Origin: Candidatus Gastranaerophilales bacterium
GTDB taxonomy: Bacteria > Cyanobacteriota > Vampirovibrionia > Gastranaerophilales > Gastranaerophilaceae
DNA length: 5,955 nt
Direction: 5' to 3'
NCBI GenBank assembly: GCA_944323495.1
Contig: CALUSZ010000154.1
Coordinates: 1 to 5,955 of the forward strand
Numbering within the stretch: position 1 is the stretch's first letter; the number at the start of each line of letters is the position of its first letter. Made by a program: the position numbers and the translations under genes. Of the stretch, positions 1 to 5,866 are shown piece after piece. The notes under the pieces are model-generated. The model saw only the letters and a list, made by a program, of their open reading frames with translations, was not told the DNA's origin and ran no database searches.

Positions 1-188
1 GTATTCGCCCCAATCCGGTCAAAATTGGCAAAAATGTTTGGGTAGGTTCAGATTCAACAATTCTCCCTGGTGTTGAAATCGGAGATGGAGCAATCATCGG
101 TGCAGGAAGTGTTGTGACAAAAAGTATTCCTGCAAATACAATTGCAGCCGGAAATCCGGCAAGGATTATAAGAAATATTGAGATATAA
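1..188 (+). CDS. Hexapeptide-repeat (left-handed beta-helix) O-acyltransferase, C-terminal part
   Basis: The gene is cut by the left edge. The open frame starts at base 3 and gives 61 residues before TAA at 186-188. The visible part shows the end of a left-handed beta-helix built from hexapeptide repeats ([33 protein letters not shown]) followed by the closing segment [14 protein letters not shown]. The pattern W-(I/V)-G, then [19 protein letters not shown], then GNPA-(K/R) is the hallmark C-terminus of the maltose/galactoside acetyltransferase (Maa/LacA/NodL) and WcaF-like groups. These are trimeric enzymes that move an acetyl group from acetyl-CoA to a sugar or related hydroxyl, usually for envelope polysaccharides or nodulation-type glycans. 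The acceptor cannot be told from this fragment, since the N-terminal substrate-binding part is missing; a serine acetyltransferase-like enzyme is a less likely alternative. No clear terminator follows, so readthrough into the downstream hsp20 gene 100 bp away is possible. Confidence 0.88.
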   Translation, partial: IRPNPVKIGKNVWVGSDSTILPGVEIGDGAIIGAGSVVTKSIPANTIAAGNPARIIRNIEI

Positions 189-241
189 GTTTGTTAATTT
201 TTGGTTAAGAAATCCAGGTTCTCTGATAAACCGAGTAATAA

Positions 242-247
242 TATAAG
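242..247 (+). promoter_or_regulatory. Possible -10 element for hsp20
   Basis: TATAAG matches five of six positions of the sigma-70 -10 consensus and would place a transcript start near base 254, about 35 bases before the hsp20 start codon. No good -35 lies 16-18 bases upstream (TTCTCT is the best candidate). I looked for a CIRCE element (HrcA operator) and a sigma-32 type promoter in 189-288 and saw neither, so heat regulation is not demonstrated by the sequence. Confidence 0.3.
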
Positions 248-288
248 TGTTGAAAGTAACAGGTTATGAAATATGAAAGGAGAACATC

Positions 289-747
289 ATGAAATTCTTA
301 ATTAAAAAATCACCGGACGGATTTATTAAATCAGTTAATGATGAAATCAGTTCTATTTTAAACAGAAACTTTGACAGCTTTTTCCCGGAATATATTTACA
401 ATGAAGATGAATTAGACAAACTTGCAATGCCGGTTGAGCTTCATGAAAAAGACAAGGAATACAGTGTAAAAGCAGAGCTTCCTGGTGTTAAAAAAGATGA
501 TTTGGATATAGATATTGATAAAAACCATATTACAATTAATGTCAAGAAAGAAGAAGAACACAAGGAAGATACTACAGGTTACAGAAACTCCGAATTCAAA
601 TACGGCGAATTTTCAAGAACCGTATATTTCCCGCAGGAAATTGATGTTGAAAAAACGACAGCAAAACTGGAACACGGTATATTAGCAATAACAGCACCGA
701 AAGTTTCTGCAGAAAAAGGCAATATTAAGAAACTTACAGTTGAATAA
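289..747 (+). CDS. Cytosolic small heat-shock protein, Hsp20/alpha-crystallin family
   Basis: This is a complete 152-residue small heat-shock protein, an ATP-independent holdase that binds unfolding proteins and keeps them refoldable by the Hsp70/ClpB system. The start ATG is supported by a strong SD (AAAGGAG, 276-282) six bases upstream. Residues 1-47 are a variable N-terminal arm (FDSFFPEY around 28-35) with no signal peptide. The alpha-crystallin domain covers about 48-138: VKAELPGVKKDDLDIDI (60-76), KYGEFSRTVYFPQEID (104-119, the family's yG-F-R-LP segment) and the diagnostic A-x-L-x-HGIL-x-I-x-APK at 125-138. The C-terminal tail ends IKKLTVE. Its L149-T150-V151 fits the (I/L/V)-x-(I/L/V) motif that docks on a neighbouring subunit in oligomers, so normal assembly is expected. 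Length and domain order are usual for bacterial class A Hsp20. The gene converges on the M16 peptidase gene with a shared terminator right at its stop codon. Confidence 0.96.
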   Translation: MKFLIKKSPDGFIKSVNDEISSILNRNFDSFFPEYIYNEDELDKLAMPVELHEKDKEYSVKAELPGVKKDDLDIDIDKNHITINVKKEEEHKEDTTGYRNSEFKYGEFSRTVYFPQEIDVEKTTAKLEHGILAITAPKVSAEKGNIKKLTVE

Positions 748-787
748 AAAAAATTCCGGAAGCTTTTAAACTTCCGGAATTTTTTTT
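746..787. terminator. Bidirectional intrinsic terminator between hsp20 and the M16 peptidase gene
   Basis: A perfect 10-bp stem ATTCCGGAAG (753-762) pairs with CTTCCGGAAT (771-780) around an 8-base loop. It is extended by an A-tract on the left (746-752) facing a T-tract on the right (781-787). Read on + it is a hairpin plus U-tract ending hsp20; read on - the complement of the A-tract supplies the U-tract ending the peptidase gene. The TAA stops of both genes lie inside the structure, so it serves both convergent genes within about 40 bp. Confidence 0.93.
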
Positions 788-2111
788 ATTTTTTAGGACT
801 TAGAACTGAAATAGCTGCATGGTTTAAATCCAAATATTTTTTAGCAGCCTCTGTTAAATCCGCCTCTGTCATCGCTTCACAAACCGGCATATATTCTTCT
901 GCAATTGATAAATCGTCGCAGACGGTCATATAATACCCGATAGTTTCTCCTATATCGGAAACTGTTTCAACATCACACGCGAAGCGTGATTTAAGCTTCT
1001 TTTTAGCCTTATTAAGCTCTCTTGCAGTTATTCCTTCCTGAAGCTTTGCAATTTCAGTTTTTACAAGTTCAACAGCCCTTTCTTTATATTCAGGATTGAA
1101 GTTCGCCTGTACAAAGAAGTTGCTTCCGTCTCTAAACTGATAGCATTCAGCATCTATCATATTAAAAATATGTTCTTTTTGATTTTCGATAAGATTAATG
1201 TATAATCTTGAACTCGTGCCTTCTCCTAAAATAACAGCAAGCATTTCAAGAGCAATACTATTTTTTAAGTCCCGTGCTAATGCGCCTAAAAATCCAAACA
1301 TCATAAATGATGAATTAATATTAGCTTCATTTTCAACAAATACAGTTTTTTCAACCGGTTTATCCGGAGTTATATTCCTCTCAGGCGCTTGTGGTCTTTC
1401 GCCCCAATTGAAGGCCTTAATTACACGCTTAAGAACATCTTCGGAATCAAAATCACCGACAATTATTGTAGTTACATTCTTTGGTGAATAGAAAGTCCTG
1501 TAATAATTCATTACCTCTTGCTGACTGACTTGAGAGATAATTTCGGGAGTTCCGATTACATCGCGTTTATATGGATGAGAAGTGTACATTGCATCATTAA
1601 CTGCATTGTAAACTTTAGTCCACGGCTGGTCTTTTCTCATGCGAATTTCTTCAATAACAACATGTCTTTCGCGTTTGTCAGAAACTGTCTTATCATTCAC
1701 ATCAAATGGAGCACCCATTTCATAATCAGGGATTACCGGATCGCTCATCATATCTCCGTGCAAATCAATGGCAGTATAGAAGTTTTCATTATTTTCGCCT
1801 TTTGGAAGGGTTACATAATAAAAAGTATAATCCTTCCAGGTGGCAGCATTAACAATAGCTCCTTTGGCTTCAAGAATTTTATCAAATTCTCCTGCTTTAT
1901 GTTTGTGAGTGCCTTTAAACATTAAGTGTTCCAGAAAATGTGAAATCCCGTTATTTTTATCATTTTCATTGATAGAGCCGGTTTTAACCCAGGAAGAAAC
2001 GCTCACCATACCGCCTTCTTTATGTGCAAGCACTATTTTATGGCCGTTATCCTGTTCATAGATTTCTACATCTCTTGTTAAAAACGGATATTTCACTAAT
2101 GATTTTTTCAT
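786..2111 (-). CDS. M16-family (pitrilysin/insulinase-type) zinc metallopeptidase
   Basis: This encodes 441 residues from the preferred ATG at 2111. The inverted zinc motif HFLEH is at H58-x-x-E61-H62: the two His bind zinc, the Glu is the catalytic base, and E155 (in IEEIRM) is the likely third zinc ligand. Other family signatures follow: FKGT (66-69), the GAIVNAATWKDYTFYYVTLPK stretch (about 84-104), the second half with GEGTSSRLY (about 297-304) and a C-terminal substrate-binding lobe. R302 and Y304 fit the R/Y substrate-binding pair, and with an intact HxxEH on the same chain a homodimer of the short M16B/mitochondrial-processing-peptidase class is most likely. There is no signal peptide, so the enzyme should be cytoplasmic; the family degrades small peptides or trims unfolded segments in a closed chamber. 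The interval between the HxxEH motif and the third ligand is about 15 residues longer than usual. No inactive partner gene is adjacent. The exact substrate cannot be read from sequence. Confidence 0.95.
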   Translation of the reverse strand: MKKSLVKYPFLTRDVEIYEQDNGHKIVLAHKEGGMVSVSSWVKTGSINENDKNNGISHFLEHLMFKGTHKHKAGEFDKILEAKGAIVNAATWKDYTFYYVTLPKGENNENFYTAIDLHGDMMSDPVIPDYEMGAPFDVNDKTVSDKRERHVVIEEIRMRKDQPWTKVYNAVNDAMYTSHPYKRDVIGTPEIISQVSQQEVMNYYRTFYSPKNVTTIIVGDFDSEDVLKRVIKAFNWGERPQAPERNITPDKPVEKTVFVENEANINSSFMMFGFLGALARDLKNSIALEMLAVILGEGTSSRLYINLIENQKEHIFNMIDAECYQFRDGSNFFVQANFNPEYKERAVELVKTEIAKLQEGITARELNKAKKKLKSRFACDVETVSDIGETIGYYMTVCDDLSIAEEYMPVCEAMTEADLTEAAKKYLDLNHAAISVLSPKK

Positions 2112-2114
2112 AAG

Positions 2115-2120
2115 CACCTC
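2115..2120 (-). promoter_or_regulatory. Ribosome binding site that sets the M16 peptidase start
   Basis: On the - strand GAGGTG lies three bases before the ATG at 2111. The longest reading frame begins two codons earlier at a GTG (2117-2115), but that GTG is itself the end of this SD and has no SD of its own. The ATG giving MKKSLVKYPF is therefore the better start. Confidence 0.75.
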
Positions 2121-2199
2121 ATATAATTATTTCATATTACTACAAAAATAGTATTTGAACTACCCGTTGGGATAATTATTTTCTAAAAAAACTCCCCTG

Positions 2200-2226
2200 T
2201 TGCATAATTGTTTTAAGAACTATAAT
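2200..2226 (+). promoter_or_regulatory. Sigma-70 type promoter for the membrane-anchored Hsp20 gene
   Basis: A perfect -10 TATAAT (2221-2226) is preceded by a weak -35 TTGCAT (2200-2205) with a short 15-bp spacer. The transcript would start near 2233 and carry a leader of about 45 bases ending in the SD AAAGGAG (2264-2270). The weak -35 suggests help from an activator or an alternative recognition mode. The promoter lies in the 167-bp gap shared with the divergent peptidase gene. Confidence 0.6.
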
Positions 2227-2278
2227 AGGGTAAATAAAACTAAGTAAGTTCATTTTTGAGCAGAAAGGAGAGTTTTAT

Positions 2279-2785
2279 ATGTTAGAAGAAGAAAGAAGTC
2301 ATCATCCTGTTTGGAAATTTTTAGGAATTGTTCTTGCGACGTTTATAGGCGCGTATTTAGCCTTTTATTTTGTAGTTGATACAACATTTAATAGAATGAC
2401 GAATCCTGAGTATCAAATGAAGCGTATGGAGCGTATGATGAGACATCAGGAGCGCAAAATTCATAAATTTGAAGATAGGATGCTTCAGCAAAATCCGTTT
2501 GATCCGGCTGTTGCTCCGATGCTTGTCAATCTTGTTAAGGAGTCGGATGAGTATAAGATTGTTGTTGATTTGAAGCCTTTAGACGGTAATGAGGAGAATG
2601 TCAATGTAAATTTAGATAACAATATGGTTACGGTATCAGGCAGGGTGGAGAAGAATGGCCGCAGGGGCGAACGGATAATGAATTTTTCACAGGCATTTTA
2701 TCTTGATGAAAAGCTGGACGCCGATAAAATGACTAAGGAGAAGAAGGGAAATAAATATATAATTACAATCCCGTTTGAAGAATAG
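2279..2785 (+). CDS. Membrane-anchored Hsp20/alpha-crystallin-like protein
   Basis: This is a 168-residue protein; the ATG is supported by SD AAAGGAG eight bases upstream. Residues 1-11 are short and acidic. Residues 12-33 (WKFLGIVLATF to AFYFVV) form one strong transmembrane helix with no lipobox and no obvious signal-peptidase site. Residues 40-70 are a Met/Arg/Glu-rich helix, probably coiled coil. From about 84 to 167 the pattern resembles an alpha-crystallin domain: DEYKIVVDLKPLDGNEENVNVNLDNNMVTVSGRVEK (strands 2-5), the MNFSQAFYLDEKLDADKM segment in place of the F-R-LP-VD element, and the closing strand KYIITIPFEE. The canonical LPG is degenerate (LKPLDG), and there is no C-terminal I-x-I tail, so classical oligomerisation is unlikely. 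Net positive charge after the helix mildly favours the C-terminal domain in the cytoplasm, but a periplasmic or outer-face domain is possible. Likely role: a holdase tethered to the membrane. Functional assignment is inference from fold pattern. Confidence 0.8.
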   Translation: MLEEERSHHPVWKFLGIVLATFIGAYLAFYFVVDTTFNRMTNPEYQMKRMERMMRHQERKIHKFEDRMLQQNPFDPAVAPMLVNLVKESDEYKIVVDLKPLDGNEENVNVNLDNNMVTVSGRVEKNGRRGERIMNFSQAFYLDEKLDADKMTKEKKGNKYIITIPFEE

Positions 2786-2791
2786 GTTATG

Positions 2792-2820
2792 AATCCCCCG
2801 CGGTTTGGGCGGGGGATTTT
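2792..2820 (+). terminator. Rho-independent terminator after the membrane Hsp20 gene
   Basis: A perfect 10-bp GC-rich stem AATCCCCCGC (2792-2801) pairs with GCGGGGGATT (2809-2818) around the 7-base loop GGTTTGG, followed by a T-rich run. It begins six bases after the TAG stop. On the - strand the hairpin follows the uvrA stop but lacks a good U-tract, so it works best for the + gene and only partly for uvrA. Confidence 0.9.
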
Positions 2821-2830
2821 AATTATTATT

Positions 2831-5653
2831 TTATTCAAAGAACTGTTTTAGATACTGGCCTGTATATGATTTTTTGTCACAGGAAACTTCTCTTGGCGTA
2901 CCGCAGGCAACGATTTCGCCGCCGGCATCTCCGCCTTCGGGACCTAAGTCTATTATATAATCCGCAACTTTGATTAAATCGAGGTTGTGTTCGATTATCA
3001 GAATAGTGTTACCATTATCTGCAAGCTGCTGAATAATTTTAATCAATTTATCCAAATCATGCCAGTGGAGTCCTACAGAAGGCTCGTCTAAAAGATAGAG
3101 CGTTTTCCCTGTGGCGCGCTTATTAAGCTCTGATGCCAATTTAATTCTCTGAGCTTCCCCTCCGGAGAGTGTTGTTGCACTCTGCCCGAGTTTGATATAG
3201 TCTAAGCCCACATCATTAAGCGTCTTGAGTTTGTTTGCAATCTGAGGTATGTTTTCAAAAAACTCATACGCTTCTTTTACACTCATCTCCAGAACATCTG
3301 AAATCGTTTTACCCTTATATTTGACCTCAAGTGTCTCATTATTATATCTTTTTCCCTTGCAAACGTCACATTTTACATAAACGTCCGATAAAAAGTTCAT
3401 CTCGATTTTCAAAACACCATCGCCCGCACAGGCTTCGCAGCGCCCGCCTTTAACATTAAAACTAAATCTGCCCGGTTTATACCCGCGCATTTTGGCCTCG
3501 TTTGTTTTGGCGTACAATTCCCGAATAGGCGTAAATACATCTGTATAAGTTGCAGGGTTTGAACGCGGAGTTCTGCCAATCGGGGATTGGTCTATATCGA
3601 TTATCTTATCAATATTTTCAAATCCCAAAATCTCATCAACACCTTGCGGTTTGGGTCTGTTTTTGCGGAGCTTGTGAACAGCGTATTCATAAATCAAATC
3701 CTGCATAAGAGTTGATTTACCCGAGCCTGAAACCCCTGTTAGTACAACAATTTTTCCGAGCGGAATATCAAGGTCAATATTCTTCAGATTATTCTTGAAT
3801 GCGTTTCTAATCTGCAAAAAGTTTCCGTTTCCGGGTCTGATTCTTTCAGGAATCGGAATAAAATATTCTCCGCTCAAATATTTTCCTGTAATAGACTCTT
3901 CTGATTCGATAATATCTTCTACCGAACCCTGCGCAATAATATTACCGCCGTTAACACCGGCTTTTGGGCCTATATCTACAATATAATCCGCGTTCCTAAT
4001 CGTATCTTCGTCATGCTCGACTACTATAAGAGAATTTCCCATATTTCGGAGTTTCAAAAGGGTTTTAATCAACCTGTCATTGTCCCTCTGATGCAAGCCT
4101 ATGGACGGTTCATCAAGAACATACAAAACCCCTGAAAGTCCGCTTCCGATTTGTGTTGCAAGCCTTATTCTCTGTGCTTCGCCGCCCGATAGTGTTCCGG
4201 AGGTCCGCGCAAGGTCTAGATAATTGAGGCCGACATCGCATAGGAATTTAAGCCTTGCGCGGACCTCGTCTAAAATCTGCTTACCTATTTTCATCTGAAA
4301 ATCAGACAGGGTTAAATACAGGTCGGATACGAATTCGTACGCCTTATCTACAGGCATCAGGCAGAATTCGTAAATATTTTTACCGTTTATTCTGACCGCA
4401 AGCGGGAATGGTTTAAGTCTTGCGCCGCCGCATTTTTCGCAAGGAGTCGTAACCATATATTTTTCAATCTCGGCTTTCCAGTATTCGCTATCGACATTGT
4501 AATGTTTCATCAGGAAAGGAACTACGCCGATAAATTTCTGAAGAGTTGTTCTGTAACGGTGTCCGCCAAATTCTTTAATTCTCATCGGAATTCTCTCATC
4601 TGAGCCGTAGAGAATAATATTCTGATGCTCTTCCGGCAAATCCTTAAACGGAATATCATAATCTATATTAAATGCATTTTTCACTGCGGATAAAACATCT
4701 TCATAATAAGAGGTTGAAGATTTGCTCCAAGGGTAAATTGCCCCCTCATTAATACTTTTTGTTCTATCAGGTATAACTAAATCAGGATCAATCTTGAAAT
4801 CAACTCCGAGTCCTCCGCATTTATCGCAAGCGCCGTAGGGAGCATTAAATGAAAATATTCTGGGAGTAAGCTCTTCAAAGCTCAAATTGCAATCGGGACA
4901 GGCAAGTTTTTCGCTGTAAACTATTTCCTCCCCCCCGATAACATCAATATTCGTGACTCCGTCCGCTTTTTTTAATGCAATTTGGACACTGTCAGCGATT
5001 CTTGATTTTGCTGATTCTTTCACGACAACGCGGTCGATTACGACAGATATTGTATGAGCTTTGGTTTTGGCAAGCTTAATTTCATCTTCATCAAGGTTAT
5101 AAATCTCACCGTCGACTTTAACTCTGACAAACCCTTCCTGCCGTAGTTCTTCAAATAAAGATTGAAATTCGCCTTTTTTGCCTTTTGCAATCGGAGCCAA
5201 AATCTGGATTTTTGTACCTTCCGGAAGCTTAAGAATACTTGATACAATCTCATCAATCGTCTGCGGCTTAATCGGCTTCCCGCATTTAGGGCAATAAGGC
5301 GTTCCGACGCGCGCATACAGAAGTCTTAAATAATCATAAATCTCTGTAACTGTTCCGACTGTAGAGCGCGGGTTGTTGCTTGTTGATTTCTGGTCAATTG
5401 ATATAGCAGGTGTAAGTCCATCAATATAATCAACATCAGGTTTATCCATCTGGCCTAAAAATTGGCGTGCATAAGTCGAGAGGCTTTCAATATACCTTCT
5501 CTGTCCTTCTGCAAAAATTGTATCAAAAGCAAGCGAACTTTTCCCCGAACCAGAAACCCCTGTAAATACTACAAGTTCGTTTTTGGGGATTTCTAACGAT
5601 ACATTTTTGAGGTTATGTTCTCTCGCACCCTTAATCGTAATTTTATCTGACAT
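2831..5653 (-). CDS. uvrA: UvrA, excinuclease ABC subunit A
   Basis: This is a complete 940-residue UvrA, the damage-sensing ABC ATPase of nucleotide excision repair. As a dimer it scans DNA, loads UvrB at lesions and then leaves. Both ATPase modules are intact. NBD1 has Walker A GVSGSGKS (32-39), signature LSGGE (488-492), Walker B with D514-E515 and switch His547. NBD2 has Walker A (640-647), signature LSGGE (829-833), Walker B with D856-E857 and His889. Zinc sites are C252/C255/C276/C279 and C739/C742/C762/C765, the latter being the DNA-damage zinc finger. Extra CxxC pairs lie at 121/124 and 405/408. Size and spacing match E. coli UvrA nearly residue for residue. The start [15 protein letters not shown] fits the family; upstream in-frame TTG (5671) and ATG (5668) would add MMYNFV and have no SD either. 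No uvrB or uvrC is in the window. No SOS (LexA) box was recognised upstream. Confidence 0.98.
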   Translation of the reverse strand: MSDKITIKGAREHNLKNVSLEIPKNELVVFTGVSGSGKSSLAFDTIFAEGQRRYIESLSTYARQFLGQMDKPDVDYIDGLTPAISIDQKSTSNNPRSTVGTVTEIYDYLRLLYARVGTPYCPKCGKPIKPQTIDEIVSSILKLPEGTKIQILAPIAKGKKGEFQSLFEELRQEGFVRVKVDGEIYNLDEDEIKLAKTKAHTISVVIDRVVVKESAKSRIADSVQIALKKADGVTNIDVIGGEEIVYSEKLACPDCNLSFEELTPRIFSFNAPYGACDKCGGLGVDFKIDPDLVIPDRTKSINEGAIYPWSKSSTSYYEDVLSAVKNAFNIDYDIPFKDLPEEHQNIILYGSDERIPMRIKEFGGHRYRTTLQKFIGVVPFLMKHYNVDSEYWKAEIEKYMVTTPCEKCGGARLKPFPLAVRINGKNIYEFCLMPVDKAYEFVSDLYLTLSDFQMKIGKQILDEVRARLKFLCDVGLNYLDLARTSGTLSGGEAQRIRLATQIGSGLSGVLYVLDEPSIGLHQRDNDRLIKTLLKLRNMGNSLIVVEHDEDTIRNADYIVDIGPKAGVNGGNIIAQGSVEDIIESEESITGKYLSGEYFIPIPERIRPGNGNFLQIRNAFKNNLKNIDLDIPLGKIVVLTGVSGSGKSTLMQDLIYEYAVHKLRKNRPKPQGVDEILGFENIDKIIDIDQSPIGRTPRSNPATYTDVFTPIRELYAKTNEAKMRGYKPGRFSFNVKGGRCEACAGDGVLKIEMNFLSDVYVKCDVCKGKRYNNETLEVKYKGKTISDVLEMSVKEAYEFFENIPQIANKLKTLNDVGLDYIKLGQSATTLSGGEAQRIKLASELNKRATGKTLYLLDEPSVGLHWHDLDKLIKIIQQLADNGNTILIIEHNLDLIKVADYIIDLGPEGGDAGGEIVACGTPREVSCDKKSYTGQYLKQFFE

Positions 5654-5659
5654 AACAAA

Positions 5660-5665
5660 ATTATA
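5660..5665 (-). promoter_or_regulatory. -10 element of uvrA, placed for a leaderless transcript
   Basis: On the - strand a perfect TATAAT ends six bases before the uvrA ATG (5653), so transcription starting at the usual distance would begin on or next to the A of the start codon. No SD precedes the ATG, which agrees with leaderless translation. The -35 region (TAGTCT at 5688-5683) is poor, so the call rests on the -10 and its position. A promoter further upstream with an SD-free leader is the alternative. Confidence 0.5.
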
Positions 5666-5701
5666 CATCAATATATTTTTATAGACTACTATGCGTATTA
5701 A

Positions 5702-5745
5702 TCTAATGGTCTAATTGAAAAAATAAATTTCAATCTTTTGATTGA
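5702..5745. repeat. Cluster of short direct and inverted repeats between the divergent promoters of uvrA and the right-edge gene
   Basis: TCTAAT occurs twice, 8 bp apart (5702-5707, 5710-5715). ATTGAAA (5714-5720) is an inverted copy of TTTCAAT (5728-5734) with a 7-bp gap. The second arm overlaps a further palindrome, TCAATC-tttt-GATTGA (5730-5745). The motif ATTGA is thus present three times in alternating orientation. This may be an operator, since it abuts the candidate + promoter, but AT-rich chance repeats cannot be excluded. Confidence 0.4.
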
Positions 5746-5768
5746 TGTTGCTTGTCTGGATATATATT
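5738..5768 (+). promoter_or_regulatory. Candidate promoter for the right-edge gene
   Basis: TTGATT (5738-5743) could serve as -35, with TATATA (5761-5766, spacer 17) or TATATT (5763-5768, spacer 19) as -10. The start would fall near 5774, giving a leader of about 80 bases that begins just at the hairpin of 5775-5802. The consensus match is moderate and the spacing ambiguous. Confidence 0.35.
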
Positions 5769-5774
5769 ACACTT

Positions 5775-5802
5775 TTATTGGGAAGGAATAGCTTCCTGAT
5801 AA
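5775..5802 (+). promoter_or_regulatory. Leader hairpin upstream of the right-edge gene
   Basis: TTATTGGGAAG (5775-5785) pairs with CTTCCTGATAA (5792-5802) over 11 bp, including two G-U pairs, around the 6-base loop GAATAG. The G-U pairs exist only in the + strand RNA (they would be A-C mismatches on the - strand), so the structure belongs to the transcript of the right-edge gene. No U-tract follows, so it is not an intrinsic terminator. Its 3' arm CTTCCT (5792-5797) is also perfectly complementary to AGGAAG in the downstream SD (5838-5843). The two pairings exclude each other, as in translational switches. No known riboswitch class was recognised. Confidence 0.55.
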
Positions 5803-5837
5803 TTGTAGATAAAAGACTTGGGTAAGTAAAATTTAAG

Positions 5838-5866
5838 AGGAAGGTGAGCGTAAGATGAATCTTACG
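5838..5866 (+). promoter_or_regulatory. Strong SD followed by a hairpin holding the start codon in its loop
   Basis: AGAGGAAGGTGAG contains the long anti-16S match AAGGTGA (5841-5847), seven bases before ATG. Directly after it CGTAAG (5849-5854) and CTTACG (5861-5866) form a perfect 6-bp stem whose 6-base loop is ATGAAT, so the start codon sits in the loop. A second GTAAG at 5822-5826 can compete for the same CTTAC arm, which would instead enclose the SD. Confidence 0.55.

Noticed and set aside
189..288. Search for a CIRCE element, sigma-32 promoter or known RNA thermometer before hsp20
   Set aside because: No TTAGCACTC-type inverted repeat, no sigma-32-like pair and no hairpin masking the SD were seen; the GGTT/AACC pair at 217-232 is too short to mean anything.
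1198..1925. Two open frames on the + strand (97 and 135 codons) antisense to the M16 peptidase gene
   Set aside because: They are shadows of the peptidase reading frame: no SD, no recognisable domain, and complete overlap with a well-conserved gene.
2123..2211. ATAATTAT palindromes at 2123 and 2172 and a related ATAATTGT at 2204 between the divergent peptidase and membrane Hsp20 genes
   Set aside because: AT-only 8-mers recur often by chance in such DNA, and their spacing (49 and 32 bp) does not suggest a coherent operator.
3795..3986. 63-codon open frame on the + strand within uvrA
   Set aside because: It is antisense to a conserved part of uvrA, without an SD or promoter.
5038..5316. 92-codon open frame on the - strand within uvrA
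   Set aside because: It is an out-of-frame shadow of uvrA in the same strand; the protein is Arg/Lys/Leu-rich low-information sequence with no family resemblance.
5745..5825. Hydrophobic 26-codon ORF (begins MLLVWIYITLLLG) in the leader of the right-edge gene
   Set aside because: It has no Shine-Dalgarno, and the candidate -10 of the downstream gene lies inside it. It is most simply a chance frame in AT-rich DNA, although a leader peptide cannot be fully excluded.
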